Below are positions 1-11,827 of a stretch of 64,000 nucleotides of DNA, in pieces (position 1 is the stretch's first letter; the number at the start of each line of letters is the position of its first letter). Under the pieces are notes generated by a model. It searched no databases. It worked only from the letters and a program-made list of their open reading frames with translations, and was not told the DNA's origin. The translations under genes were made by a program, and so were the position numbers. Origin of the DNA: Aspidiotus rigidus (taxonomy: Eukaryota > Arthropoda > Insecta > Hemiptera > Diaspididae); NCBI GenBank assembly GCA_035079385.1, contig JAVHKY010000044.1, forward strand, positions 1,922,001-1,986,000, written 5' to 3'.

Positions 1-899
1 TTTGTGATGAGAATATCTTCACTTCTTCGAGTTACTTTATAAAAAAATGATTTTTGATAGCAATTGCGGTTTACTATTTCTTTCTCCTTTTTATTTGTTG
101 AATCTTTTCAATGCTTATTGCTCTTATGAATAACTTGAAGCTTATCTTGGTGCCGTAAATTTTACTTTACAAGGCCGTATAAAAATTCTCTGGTGTAACC
201 TAATAAATGAAGATCAAATTCCATATCTGTTTACGTGATCTCTCCCGACCCCGCAAAGACCTACTTCTGCCTAGTTTATTACGAGGCTCAAGTTTCATTT
301 ACGGGCTCTCCTCTCGGCATAACTCTGGACCACCGTTCGTATAATTTGGGCCTACATTAATCCAGTAGATCGAAGGTATGTATATTAGGCTCATTATACT
401 GGATATCGGGCCAGTATATCCTAGTATACTGTATGTCGAGTCTTGTATAGAAGAAAAAAGTGTCGCCATCCTTGAGGAGAGGGTGGTGTTCGCAGAATTC
501 TAATTTTGTTGTGGGATTTTAAATTGGATTGAGGGTGGAAAAAGATATGGGCAGGCACCCTTAGCAACGTTGACCAAGGAACGCCGGGAATTTATTCTAC
601 GGGGCAAATTAATTTTGATGTTCAGAACTGAATTCACAGTTGGAGTCCAGCAGAGTCTACATTTTTCTGAGTCCCCCCTGTCTTAAATAGTTCCATATTC
701 TAAATTTGTCCTAGTCCAACTCCTTTAATACATTCAAAACAGGTATTTGGATGGGTCAGTTTTTGACGGATGACGGGACGCTAAAATTTTCAAAAAAGCC
801 TTCACCTCTCCCCGTGAAACGGGTTTCCTGTTGGAATTTAATTCAAAGTAGCTAGCTATCCATAGTTGATCAACACTAATAATAGATATTTCTTTTTAG
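1..899. other. intron / intergenic sequence before first finger exon
   Basis: No credible coding region is visible. The stretch at about 360-440 is rich in GTATA/TATAC words. The last ~20 bases are the pyrimidine-rich acceptor of the first zinc-finger exon. No lola BTB exon is present. Confidence 0.5.
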
Positions 900-1144
900 G
901 TCTGACAGGAAGGAATTCTGATATATTGGAATTGAATAAAATGATCTTTGAAACAGTTGATGGCAAGTACAAGTGTAAAAGATGTAATAAATCTATTCAT
1001 AAATATAAAAGGAATTTGTATCGACATCTTAGGAGAGAATGTGGTGTTTTTCCGAGTTACTACTGCCATATCTGTGATTATCAGACCACTCGAAAGAGTA
1101 GTTTGAAAACACATTTCATCATCACCCATAAAATAATTTTGTAG
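900..1144 (+). CDS. lola: lola-type alternative 3' terminal exon 1, C2HC + C2H2 finger pair
   Basis: The acceptor TTTTTAG ends at 899 and the exon opens G|GT (junction Gly), followed by 80 codons and TAG. After a linker ending in FETVDGKYKC, finger 1 has ligands C-x2-C-x13-H-x4-C (CKRC ... HLRREC). Finger 2 is CHIC ... H-x4-H. An AATAAA lies at 1238-1243, about 95 bases after the stop. Closest visible relatives are the exons at 6,288, 9,442 and 10,392, which share the NKSI core, GVFP linker and the same 3' UTR words around the poly(A) signal. In the family such exons give one lola isoform its DNA-binding end in the nucleus. The open frame upstream of 900 is intronic. Confidence 0.88.
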
Positions 1145-3205
1145 TCTTGTATTGGGCAAAAGTTTTACTGGCTATATTTTTGTATTTGTATTAAAATCCA
1201 GAAGTGAGTTCATATTTCTATTGAATTATCTTGTTCAAATAAATTGTTCACTTTCTACTCGTATTTTATTAACCATCATTTACCTACCAACTGGAATGTT
1301 ACTTGAACAGAGACCCGTTGAAAACTCATACATTTTTTGAATCTGACTGTGATTTTCTTTGACGAACAGTAATTCCTCTTCTTGTTGTAAAATAGCGAAT
1401 AAAATGAATTGCCGGGATCATCACTAGCTGACACAGCGTATTTAATTAACTAGTGACTCTGACGGCTGGAATTAGAACTGATTTAAACGGTGCTTTGATG
1501 GAACAACTAGCGCTCCATTTATTTGTTATGGTGTTTTTGGTATTGATGATACATTTTAGTTTGGAAATAATGACCCTAATTGGAAGTAATATTCTTCAAG
1601 TCTCCTTTAGCTTTATTTTTGCTATGACGTTTGTAAATATGTTTTTCTATCACTTATGGTAGATTTGTATTAATTGGTACTACAATCTGTGAACAGTTGG
1701 CGTACGGATCCGCCTGTGCATCAACAAAAACGCGACCCTATCAGCCGCCAACTAATTGCTCACAGACACACAGTTTCTTCTTTCTTTTTCCTCATAAGGT
1801 GCTTATAATTTATTGTGGTTTATAGGTGGTGTCAAATATCCAAATGCTCATTTCATCAAATTGACTTATTGTAACATCTTCCAATTGGCAGAATTTTCTA
1901 ATTTGAATTCCAATAATTGATTTCAATCGATCATTTAGTTTAGCCCAATTTTTTGAAGTGCAACTACATATATTGCTCTCAAGTTGATCACTTTCCCAAA
2001 CATTCTTATTGCAATTATTTTGTATTAACCTTTTTTTTTGGGGGGGGTTTCCCCAATTGGAACTTGCTCCATGGGGCGAGTTTATTCCGCGTTAAGACAA
2101 TATTATGCAGAGAGATCGCTCTCTGCAAGGGGTTTTATCATCTTAAATGTAGTTTATATTTAGTGCTTCCATACTCAAGGGTTGCCCGCAGAGACTCATC
2201 CAGGTGACTTATGCACTGGACGGGTTTCCCTTTCGTACTTCGGCTATTAATCATCCACTCAGTTGCCCCAATTGATCTAACAGTGATCTCAGGGCAGCTG
2301 GGAGGAGAAAAAGTAGATTGGGAGGTGCAATACCGGGGGGGACTCCTCTACATATCCCTAAAATAAGTGGGGTAGGGGGGACCTAATAATAATAATTACA
2401 AGATATTTGAGTGTTATATAAATAGTACAATTGTAAAATCATGTGTTGGTTATAATCTTACTTCTATACCTGTAATAGTAGTAAGTAAAGATCCGCAGGG
2501 CATGTCCAGTACTCCACTTTTGGTCGATGGTTACAGGGAAATAACCGCCTTCCCCAGTAGACTTTGTATTAACCTTATCGGTGAAATTTTGTGAAGTCTC
2601 ACCTCTCCTCAAGCTTGATAAGCCCACCCGAAATTTTTTTCTTCTATTACTATTATATTTATATTCTTAGCAAAACACTTGTAATTTTTCAATTTGAACT
2701 GGAGAAAAGTTCCATCAGCCTGGTCTATGAGACCAACCAATAACGCGATGATATTTCTAAAATTGCTGAATAGTCCTTCAAAAATTTGTTTCAAGTTCCT
2801 AATCTAAGCTTAAACTCTCTTTCACTCGAGTTGGAGCCTCTTCCTCCAAAATTACTAGAAATATTTTTAAATCTCTAAAAATTGCGTCAAAGGTTTTTTC
2901 ACTCAACATGAAACTACAACAGGGCCTAGGAGACTGCAGACGCTTTGTGCCGAATGACTCTTCTTGAAAGAGGTTCTGCCTGTCGAAATTGAATTTTTGA
3001 GCTTACAAGTTTCTTGGGTGAAAGCGTTTAAAAACCTGGTTTTCATGATATCATGAAGATACGCATGCGGAGTAGAAATTTGACTTTGTTTAGGCAAGAA
3101 ATAGAGCATTTATTTGTGGTACAAAAAAGTAAATAAAAGAAGTAAAATTAGACATGTTTGTTTCAATGACTAATTCTATTTTATATTGATTGTTATAATT
3201 TTTAG
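1145..3205. other. 3' UTR then intron, with no gene seen
   Basis: The 3' UTR runs to about 1260. The rest has only short chance frames. A perfect hairpin GCAGAGAGATCGCTCTCTGC lies near 2107 and T/G runs near 2030-2047. Nothing resembling a finger exon was found. Confidence 0.5.
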
Positions 3206-3441
3206 GGAGAAGAAGTTATAATCTGTCAGCAATGATGTCTGAAACTGTTGATGGTAGATACAGATGCGAACGATGTGGCGTAGCATCTTATAAGCACAAA
3301 CGCACTCTTTATAGGCACTTGAGAGACGAGTGTGGTGTAGTTGCCAGTTACCATTGTCATTTATGTCATTACCGAGCGAAACAGAAGGGAAGTTTGAAGA
3401 AGCATATCATTGGAGTTCACAAGAGAATTGTTGACCTATAA
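3206..3441 (+). CDS. lola: lola-type alternative 3' terminal exon 2
   Basis: The acceptor TTTTTAG ends at 3205 and the exon opens G|GG (Gly) in the shared phase. It has 77 codons and TAA. Finger 1 is CERC ... HLRDEC (C-x2-C-x13-H-x4-C) and finger 2 is CHLC ... H-x4-H, ending HKRIVDL. The segment before the fingers reads SAMMSETVDGRYRC. AATAAA lies at 3488-3493, about 50 bases after the stop. It is most like the exon at 22,023, which shares the same unusual GG junction, the MMSET word, CERCG and YRAKQKG, so the two are probably sister duplicates now 19 kb apart. Confidence 0.88.
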
Positions 3442-5089
3442 AATATTTGCTGACTCTTATATGACTTTTGCAATAACTACACATAATAATAAATTTTTTT
3501 TACACACATACGATAACGCCGTTTATCCTACTCAATTTATGGGAACAAAGCGCTTTGTTTCATAGGCGAAACGACACTCCGTGAATGCGCGTCTTTGTAG
3601 CGTCAAAATCAGTACTGCGCATGTGCAAAGGGTAGATGTGAATTTTCATATCTACCCTTGCTGAGAAATGAATATACGCGGGTAACAAAACTACTACTTA
3701 GGCTTTTTCATCGCTTTTTCATCGCATAAAGAAAAACGTTATGTGCAACACGGTCGAAAAAGTATTTCTCAACTCTGTGCAAATATCAACCCTTGCCTTT
3801 GGCTCGGGTTGCTAACTTTGCACTTGATGAGAAATGGCTGATTTAAGAAGAAGAAAGAAGTTCTTTTCTTGAATTTACGAGCCGTATTAAGAGAATAAAA
3901 CTTGAAAAAACCATGTAATTTTTACTTGTAATCTTTCTTTCTCCGTCTCAATTTTGATTGTCGTCAATCTAGTTACCGCTTTGTTTCAAACTGCAGTAGT
4001 GTTTCTTAAAATGAATGATGACTCACTCGTAAAGGCTCCATTTTTATTTTTAAAGAACACATTATCATCTTAATCTCAGACTGACCATCTGGATTTGTTG
4101 ATACCAAACGCATGCGATTAATTTTCGTGGCTACATTTCTCTGTATTGGTGGTTGATTTTTCTTCCGGGCTGCAGTAATCAGCCATACAACGTGAACAAA
4201 TTGAAGATATTTTAATGTGTATCAAGGGCTGTCAGAACCTATAAAAGTTATATCAAATGTGAACATAATATTGCCTGAAGTGGTTTCATCCCTATTTGTT
4301 ACTTTAGCTGACATTTTCCATTTTGATGTAATTTTTTTCATTGTCTCTTTTCTCGAATTCTTATATAATAAATCGATCAATATTCATTTTCCGTCACTCA
4401 TGCTGATACCAAAAATAATTTCTGTAAACAATTGAAATGCCTAGCTGTACTTACAGAAGCACTTATCTCAGGGCCTTTGAGCCAGCAAAGAAATGATTAT
4501 TAATATCAATTGCTTACCCGTTTTTTTTTTTTTTTTTTCTTAATTGTGAACACTGATTGTCCTGTGGACACGGTGTTCTATATTTATCTTAAAATTGACA
4601 ACATTTATTTCATGAAATTTTGCAACCATTATAATACACGAACTAGCAAAGATACAGTATCTGTATAAGAAACACAAACAAGCAAATGTAAATAACTCAA
4701 CATATTTTGATGAAAATTGAACTTGGTTCTTTTACACGTGAATGTACAACTACAGTACAGTGCAGTATCAACGCGGACCACGTGAAAAAACTAAATTCAG
4801 TTTTCCTCTAAAACACGTCGAGTTGTTGCTTTTATCCACCTAGCTGTCTTTAAATTTTGTGGAACTCTTATGTAGCATTGTTGGTCTATGGTACTTTGGT
4901 CAAAGCATGAAATAGACTTACAGTAGTCTTTTTTTCCTGAAATAAGTAATATTTGTACATTAATTAATACATGTTGATCTATAGAAATTTTCTATTCCAT
5001 TTATATGACTGAGAATAACAGCATTTTCAAGTATGTATATAGGTGTACTGTATTGCTTTGTAAATATTGGTAAATGTTCTTTTTTGTAG
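3442..5089. other. 3' UTR then intron with short palindromes
   Basis: Around 3,540-3,860 the composition is less AT-rich and carries palindromic words, for example an inverted GGGTAGAT / ATCTACCC pair near 3,630-3,657, suggesting a decayed foldback element. The 4,510-4,540 part is a T run. No finger relic was found. Confidence 0.4.
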
Positions 5090-5328
5090 GTCTGGAAGGA
5101 AAGAATTTGGATATAAATGAATTGAATAGAATGATCTCGCAAACAAGTGATGGCAAATACAAGTGTGAACGATGTAATAAAGCAATTTATAAGAATAGAA
5201 AAACTTTATATCAACATCTAAATGAATGTGGTGTATTCCCAAAATACTATTGTCATATGTGTACCTACCAGAGTACACGCAAGGGCAATTTAAAGACACA
5301 CCTCGGACTAATCCACAAAATATTGTAG
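5090..5328 (+). CDS. lola: lola-type alternative 3' terminal exon 3, finger 1 one residue short
   Basis: The acceptor TTTTTTGTAG ends at 5089 and opens G|GT (Gly); 78 codons follow. Finger 1 reads CERCNKAIYKN ... QHLNECG, so the His-to-Cys spacing is H-x3-C instead of H-x4-C. The sister exon at 7,969 has HLRNECG, so three bases have been lost here without breaking the frame. Finger 2 is CHMC ... H-x4-H, ending HKIL. AATAAA lies at 5437-5442. Zinc can tolerate x3-x5 spacing in this family of folds, so the exon may still work. A minus-strand frame over the same bases is a shadow. Confidence 0.85.
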
Positions 5329-6287
5329 GAGTCTTGTGATAAGAAGTGGTTCTCTCAGCTTGGTTTTTTTTTCATTGATTTTGGAATCTATTTGTAGAAT
5401 CTTGTCGAAGTTTTGCTAGTGATTTATTTTATTTCCAATAAATGTTCAGTTTCATATTCTTGTCTCATTACTTATTATCAGATATGTCCAAAAAGCTGTA
5501 GGTAGCTAGTATTTGTAAGTATCAAGATTACTCACTACTCATAAAGGAGGTATGAAATATATCTTATTGTGATCTACAAAATGAAATAATTTTCCTGACA
5601 ATCTTATGGTAGAATGCTAAACCTGCCAACATTTCTACATTGATAATTTTATCAAATTTGAATGTAGCAAAAGAGTTTCAACCTACCCTACCTTATTTTT
5701 GCACAAAAATTCATATGTTTGCATTGTATTTGGATTCCTTTTTTATTTACTATCTTATTTGTATCTCAATATCATTTATTTGTCAGTGGTATAAGATCTA
5801 CCTTCTTCTTTGTTCCTATCTCCCATTGTATAGGTAATCTTATTTCACATCAATATGAATAATATTGGTGATGTTATATGCAAATGTAGTTGGCCAGGAA
5901 ACTCCTAAACTCCTCAGCCTTCTTTGGCTACCAAACAATGTTGAGAAGTTTAAGAGTATATAAGGTCCTACACAAGGTATGAACGTGCACTCTCTTTCAC
6001 TCCGACAAAGCTCGAGGAGCCTTGAATGAATGTTGACCGACAGTGATTTTTCTAACTTTTCTTTTAATTTGTAACATGTATTAAATATATATTTTAGGAT
6101 TAGGTAGTGCAGTAGCGTTTAGTTTTTCTTCACGAAGATTTCCAATACTCATTTTATTTGAGTGTTCTGTAGATTTTATTCATTCGGTGGTTTGCATAAT
6201 TCGAGTATTTAATCCGGCGTGCTACGGCAGCATTTTCCATAATCTATTGTTTTTTAGTACTAATAGTACCCATACGCTTCTTTATAG
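5329..6287. other. 3' UTR then intron, nothing else seen
   Basis: The 3' UTR runs to about 5,460. The rest is AT-rich sequence with short chance frames and no finger relic. Confidence 0.45.
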
Positions 6288-6532
6288 GTCTCACAGGAAA
6301 GAAGTCTGAAACAGATGAATTGGATAAATTGATCATTGAAACAGTTGATGGCAAGTACAAGTGTAAACGATGCAATACCTCTATTCACAAACATAAACAT
6401 AACCTATATCGGCATCTAAGGAAAGAATGTGGTGTTTTTCCGAGTCACTGTTGTCATATTTGTAATTATCAGACTAATCGAAAAGGTAATTTGAAAACAC
6501 ACCTCATTACAATACACAAAATAATTTGGTAG
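6288..6532 (+). CDS. lola: lola-type alternative 3' terminal exon 4
   Basis: The acceptor TTCTTTATAG ends at 6287 and opens G|GT; 80 codons and TAG follow. The linker reads ETDELDKLIIETVDG. Finger 1 is CKRCNTSIHKH ... HLRKEC (C-x2-C-x13-H-x4-C) and finger 2 CHIC ... H-x4-H, ending HKIIW. It is a close relative of the exons at 900, 9,442 and 10,392. Its poly(A) signal, in the same CAAATAAATTG context as theirs, lies at 7091-7096, about 560 bases from the stop instead of about 100, because a foldback element sits in between. Confidence 0.87.
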
Positions 6533-6549
6533 TCTTGTAATGGGAGATA

Positions 6550-6784
6550 GCATTGACTATACACGTACCAGACAAATATTTGCATTGTTGAAAACGTAGA
6601 CGGTTTGTTGAATACTACCACAAGAGTGCGCTGCGTGTTAAGCAGCAGAGTAAAAGAGAGAGAACATCGCTCCCTCTCTGTTACATCCACATCTTAACAT
6701 GCAATGCGATCTCGTGTTAGTGTCCAAAAAACCGTCTACATTTTCAACAATGCGAATATTTGTCTGGTACGTGTCTAGTCAATG
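6550..6784. mobile_element. MITE-like element with ~55-bp terminal inverted repeats in the 3' UTR of exon 4
   Basis: The left arm from 6550 (CATTGACTATACACGTACCA...) matches the reverse complement of the right arm ending at 6784 with few mismatches over about 55 bases. The interior has no transposase frame. Flanks GGAGATAG and GGAGATGA could be a decayed 8-base target duplication, which would fit a hAT-like origin; that is inference. Confidence 0.75.
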
Positions 6785-7968
6785 GAGATGATGGCTACGT
6801 TTTCGAAAAAACCGGAGATCAGGGAAAAATCTTGGACTTTTGAAAAAAGCAATGAAAGTCAAGGAGATTCTGTGAGCTACTCAGCTCAAGCGACTAGCAA
6901 TCAAGAAAATACTCAAACCAGCAAAGGAGGAAAAAAAATTACTTTTCAAATTAAGATCTGGTAAAATCAAAGAAACGTCGAGGAAATATATTATTAGAAG
7001 GAAGTAGCGACCCTGTGCTGCCAATGTTTTTTGCATTTATGTTAAAATCTGGGAGTCTACAATGATTTCTCTGTTGGATGATCTTGTTCAAATAAATTGT
7101 TTACTTATCAAATGATGTCGCGTCACTTATTCCATGATATCAGCTGTTTTTCCTTCATTATGATCTCGAAGTAGCATTACTCTATTTCTGTCGTCTACAA
7201 ACTGGTATCTGAAGTTGAATTTAACCTTGATGCAACGCCGAATGAGCCCATCTACCAACGTCAAAAATACATGAAAATTTGGGGCCCTTGTGAAATATCC
7301 CTGCAAACTAGGCAAAATGTTGTTGATTCTTTTTCAGCATTACTTTTAGCATTTGCGGTAACTTATGCACCAAGAAGTGAACTATATTTGCTGGGTTACA
7401 GTGTACATAGTCAACAAATGTATTTGTGAGTATTTCCCTGGGTTACAGGAATGCTCAAACTGGATCACAAGGTGTACCTTGAGGAAATTTTGAATTGCTC
7501 CTTGTATATTTTAGGATTCCTTACAGGATAAGGAACGTTTGAGAGTACAATTGTAAATTATTTGATCTCAATTTGTCAATTGGTGTTCTCTCTTTAAGAA
7601 GATTTTGTATTACTTGTCATGTTTATTAATATTTTCACTATCCAGCAAGCCTGAAAGACTGTATTGTTTATTCCATTTGAATGACTAAGATTAATAGGCT
7701 GCTTGTAAATACTTGTGCACTAGTGCCTGAAGCCTTGTGGAGCTCTTGAGGAGCTTTTTTGCTGGTCGATGGGTACCACGTGGTCAAAGCACAAGCTAGA
7801 CTTACTTGTTCAATAGTCACTTTTCATGAAATGTACAGTATTTGTAGATTAATTGCTATAATGATATAATTATATTAGAAATTTATAATATTCCATTTAC
7901 ATGGCTGAGAATAACGGCATTTTCGAGTACATATTGCTTGTAAATATTCCTAAATATTTTTTTTATAG
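6785..7968. other. displaced 3' UTR remainder and intron
   Basis: Positions ~7015-7110 resemble the 3' UTR of exon 1, ending in TTCAAATAAATTG, so they are the original downstream part of the exon 4 UTR. Between 6785 and 7015 is a 60-codon open stretch of hydrophilic composition (6782-6964) with no recognised similarity; it may be part of inserted DNA. Confidence 0.4.
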
Positions 7969-8210
7969 GTTTCAAAGGAAAGAATTCGGACATAGATGAA
8001 TTGAATAGAATGATCTCTCAAACAAGTGATGGCAAATACAAATGTGAACGATGTAATAAAGCAATTTATAAGCACAGGAAAACTTTATACCAACATCTTA
8101 GAAATGAATGTGGTGTATTCCCGAAATACTATTGTTATATGTGTAACTACCAGAGTACACGCAAGAGTAGTTTGAAATCACACCTTCTCCTAGTTCACAA
8201 AATAATTTAA
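7969..8210 (+). CDS. lola: lola-type alternative 3' terminal exon 5
   Basis: The acceptor TTTTTATAG ends at 7968 and opens G|GT; 79 codons and TAA follow. Finger 1 is CERCNKAIYKHRK ... HLRNEC with standard spacing; finger 2 is CYMC ... H-x4-H, ending HKII. It is very like the exon at 5,090, and similarity also extends into the intron ahead of both (CATTTACATGGCTGAGAATA at 7,8xx against a related word near 5,000). This points to a tandem duplication that included flanking intron. No poly(A) signal is obvious before the foldback element that starts at 8374. Confidence 0.87.
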
Positions 8211-8373
8211 ATAGCAATCTTGTGATAAGGAGTAGTTTTTTTGGGAGTTTTTTTTTTTTCCAAAACGTGGTTGGCTTTTGCCGGCAGCCGTCACCGTTGG
8301 ACAAATTGACTGCTGTCCGGTAACCTAACCTAATTTAATATCACAAATTAATTTTGCCTTCGAGCAATTGGAC

Positions 8374-8861
8374 CGGGTGCACCAAAGTAATGTTGATAGT
8401 TGAGTAGGAGTTGAAACTAAATCTGTATACTTCAAATGTATGAAAATCGTATCCCAATTTTATCCACAATTTGAGGCTTGACCAAACTTTCTACAACTCT
8501 TCTAAGTCAAGTTATGGGCCAAATTAGCCAAGGTTCTCCAAGACAAAAAATGTTCAAACTTTCTATTTTACTTGATTTACTAGTGAAATTTAGCGCCGTA
8601 AATGACCCTACTGAGCTCCAAAATGAGGAAATTCTTGATCTTCCACTTCAAAATCCTTGGCATATTAGTCAATTTTTGGCACATCCTGGTCCATAACTCG
8701 ACGTGGAAGAATTGTGGAAAGTTTGGTTTGGACTCAAATTGTAGATAAAATTGAAATACAACTGTCATATGTTCCAAGTATACATAATACGGATATAATG
8801 TTTCGCGCTTTTGCGCTCCAACAAATTTAGGACAAATTCTCATTAAATTTTGGCTCACCCG
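8374..8861. mobile_element. foldback element, copy 1 of a ~490-bp family
   Basis: It begins CGGGTGCACC and ends GGCTCACCCG. Internal arms (about 8,425-8,530 and 8,675-8,790) are reverse complements of each other, including TTTTATCCACAATTTGAG-like words. The same layout and wording recur at 35,354-35,839. Frames read across the arms are artefacts of the palindrome. Confidence 0.7.
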
Positions 8862-9441
8862 TATTCATATGACAGTTGATACTTACTTTTACTGTGTTGT
8901 GACGTTAGTACTAACTTATTCCTTCATTGAATGTAAATATTATAGTTACATCCTATTTTGTCTATATCTTTATTCTTTGTGGCGAGGAAACTGCTATTAC
9001 GTACATAAAATGAGAATACATTTCTTGGGAAAAAGTCCATATCTGTATTGTCAAGTCATTAAAATACTTAGAAAATTTGTTTGCTTATAACCATAGTAGT
9101 GGAGGTATTTGAAAAAAATTTTAACCTTGACTCCTATCAGTAGAAGGGACTTGGTTTGACGTGGAGGAATACCGTAGAGACCACCGCTATTGTCGGAGTT
9201 TAAATTCTATTTTTGGTTTCTACAAAAACGCTACTAGATAGCACGTTACCACGCTGCTTCTACGAGCAAGGCATAGCCCATAGTAAAAGGATTTTACTTC
9301 ACAAAATTTTCCAACCCGAGTGTAAATTTTAGTCATTTGGTAGTTTAAAAAGTTGGGTTCTTAATTAGCATGCAATCGCAGCATAATATACCGATACGTG
9401 TCAGCTGCGAGTACTAACGGTTTACATACGTTTTCTTGTAG
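8862..9441. other. intron, nothing recognised
   Basis: A chance frame at 8869-9090 has no family features. The last 25 bases form the next acceptor. Confidence 0.4.
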
Positions 9442-9683
9442 GTCTAACAGGGAAGAAATCTGAATTAATTGAATTGAAAAGAATGATCTCTGTAACAGTT
9501 GATGGAAAGTACAAGTGTAAACGGTGTGACAAATCTATCTACAAACGTAAACATGATCTATATCGGCATTTGAGAAAGGAATGTGGTGTTTTTCCAAGTT
9601 ACTACTGTCATATCTGTGATTACCAGACTACTCGAAAGAGTAGTTTAAAAACGCACTGTATCACTGTCCACAAAATGATTTAG
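9442..9683 (+). CDS. lola: lola-type alternative 3' terminal exon 6
   Basis: The acceptor TTTTCTTGTAG ends at 9441 and opens G|GT; 79 codons and TAG follow. The linker is GKKSELIELKRMISVTVDG. Finger 1 is CKRCDKSIYKRKHDLYRHLR with C at x4 after His; finger 2 is CHIC ... H-x4-H, ending HKMI. AATAAA lies at 9781-9786. It forms a tight pair with the exon at 10,392, including the intron just before each acceptor (the GCGAGTACTAA word appears ahead of both). Confidence 0.88.
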
Positions 9684-10391
9684 TAGTTGTCTACTAAGAA
9701 ATGGTGTTACTGGCTCATTTTTTGCATTCATTTTGTAGTCTACAGTCTGCAATTGTTTTACTGTAGATTGATTTCGCTCAAATAAATTGTTTACTTTCTA
9801 GTTTATACCTTTTCACTCATTATTACGAGTAGCTACTGGTAGAAAAACTGTGATTTATTTCTTCAGATTGTATTACATGGGTGATACTTTTGAAATAAAA
9901 GAATTTCCAGTGTAAACTTTTGTATCTTTCTTCTTTTTTTTTTTTTTTGCTTCCGCGTCATTTGAACGTGGGACCCACTATTACATTAATTGCAGATTCA
10001 TTTCTTGGGGGAACATGTATATATGTTGATTCTTGAGTCTTCAAAAGTACCTACTCAATTTTTTTTGTTGTATGACCCTTGTAAAAACATGACTTGAAAA
10101 GTTGAGGCTCGACTCCTGTCGACAGAGAGGCTTGGAGGTCTATCGAAAACGAGACTTGTAAAATTCTTAATCTCCTCTGAAGAGGTTGACTAGATAGCGC
10201 GTTCCCAGTCTGCTTCTATGTGCATTGTTACTTTTGAGGAAATTTCTCAGTCCTTATGATCTAATTATATTTTATTTATTTGTCGGCTTAAAGAATTTTT
10301 AGTTTTTTAAAATCGGTATGCGATAGCAGCACACTTGTATTCTAATACCTATTGCTTGCGAGTACTAATGGTCCGCGTGCTTTTTTTATAG

Positions 10392-10639
10392 GTCTCACAG
10401 AAAAAAAATCTGAATTAATTGAATTGAATAGAATGATTTTTGAAACAGTTGATGGAAAGTACAAGTGTAAACGGTGTAACAAATCTATTTACAAACGTAA
10501 ACATGATATATATCGACATCTGAGGAAGGAATGTGGTGTTTTTCCAAGTCACTACTGCCATATTTGTAATTATCAGACCACCCGAAAGGGTAATTTGAAA
10601 ACGCACCTAATCATAGTCCACAAACTCGTAATTGACTAA
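10392..10639 (+). CDS. lola: lola-type alternative 3' terminal exon 7
   Basis: The acceptor TTTTTTTATAG ends at 10391 and opens G|GT; 81 codons follow. The linker is EKKSELIELNRMIFETVDG. Finger 1 is CKRCNKSIYKRKHD ... HLRKEC and finger 2 is CHIC ... H-x4-H, with an extended end HKLVID. AATAAA lies at 10746-10751. It is a recent duplicate of the exon at 9,442. The open frame begins at 10,352 inside the intron; that start is not used if the exon is spliced as its siblings are. Confidence 0.88.
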
Positions 10640-10898
10640 TCTTGTACGTAATGAAATGTGGTTTCATTGGTCAAATTTTCTGCATCTATATTGGAATCTG
10701 GAAGTCTGCTAAGATTTCGCTGTTGAATAATTTTTTTTTTTTTCAAATAAATTGTTTATTTTCCAGTTTTTGTCTTATTACTTATTACTGATTACTGATA
10801 GGATTCTGGACTTCAATTATTGTGAATTTTTTGCGAGAATTGAGAGGAAATACAAAATGATTATAAAGATTACAGTGTTTAAGAGGAATAGTTAGACT

Positions 10899-11214
10899 AG
10901 AGCCCTATAATAACAAGTGAGGACATGGGCCGCCATAGTTAGTCGTTACGTCATTATTTCTCTTCAGACTTCCCTATGTCATTGACTGATAACAGTTTAC
11001 CACAATTTGAAAATGATAGGGGAACGACTAGAATTTGTTTTAGAATACAGGTATCAGTGCCAAAGCAAAATTCAAAACATAGTGCTTTTAGGTGATACAA
11101 AATAGTTCCACCAATTGTATTAATTTCTCACCCTATTAGGGAACTGCAAGGATTAATGATGACGTAAAGACTAAATATGGCGATCCATGTCTTCACTCAT
11201 TATTATAGGGCTCT
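10899..11214. mobile_element. MITE with ~60-bp terminal inverted repeats and 9-bp direct flanks
   Basis: The left end is AGAGCCCTATAATAAC and the right end GTTATTATAGGGCTCT-like; the arms stay complementary for about 60 bases. The word AGTTAGACT flanks the element on both sides (10890-10898 and 11215-11223), a clear target duplication of 8-9 bases as made by hAT-type transposition. No transposase is present. Confidence 0.8.
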
Positions 11215-11827
11215 AGTTAGACTGCCGGGAAATTTGTGATTGTTTTGGAATAGTTCCAAATTGCTGCTATAAGAAGGGAGAGAGGCACCTTGAAGAGGTT
11301 GGTTTAAACGTTGATTAGATAAGAGGATGTTGGTTGTAGACTGAAAAAGTAAGATAAAATTCTCAGATACCTGAACAATAAACTTCTTTTGAAACATTTT
11401 GCTTGGAGGAATTTTCTGTAGTACAAACTTGAATTTTTAATGTATCCATCAATCCTTAGTGCTTCCTCAATCATTCACAAAACATACATCCATCAAAGTT
11501 GTCCCTTGCTGATTTTCTGACCAGAAACGCTCGAACATAATCTTTCTTTTGTTGTTCAATTTCATTATAATATTCAAATTTCTGATGACTGTATGTACAT
11601 GTTCTGTGAGTAAATTCATCTTGTTCTAGCTACTAATGAACTAAAAATGAGTGTTTCGTAATTTACCAAGTATCCAAAAATGTGCAAACATATAAAAAAT
11701 GATACCTATAGGTTACAATCCTTGTTCCACATTCCTACAAAAGCCCTGATCAATTTTTCTTTCTTATGTAATGGTATACCATAATTATTTCTTGGTCCTA
11801 GAAAAAACCACTCCCAATTATTTTGTA

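Noticed and set aside
896..1159. Minus-strand open frame opposite exon 1 (and similar ones opposite exons at 5,090, 10,392, 23,228, 24,036, 25,619, 31,471)
   Set aside because: These mirror the plus-strand finger exons; the regular spacing of Cys/His codons keeps the reverse strand open. No domain appears in them.
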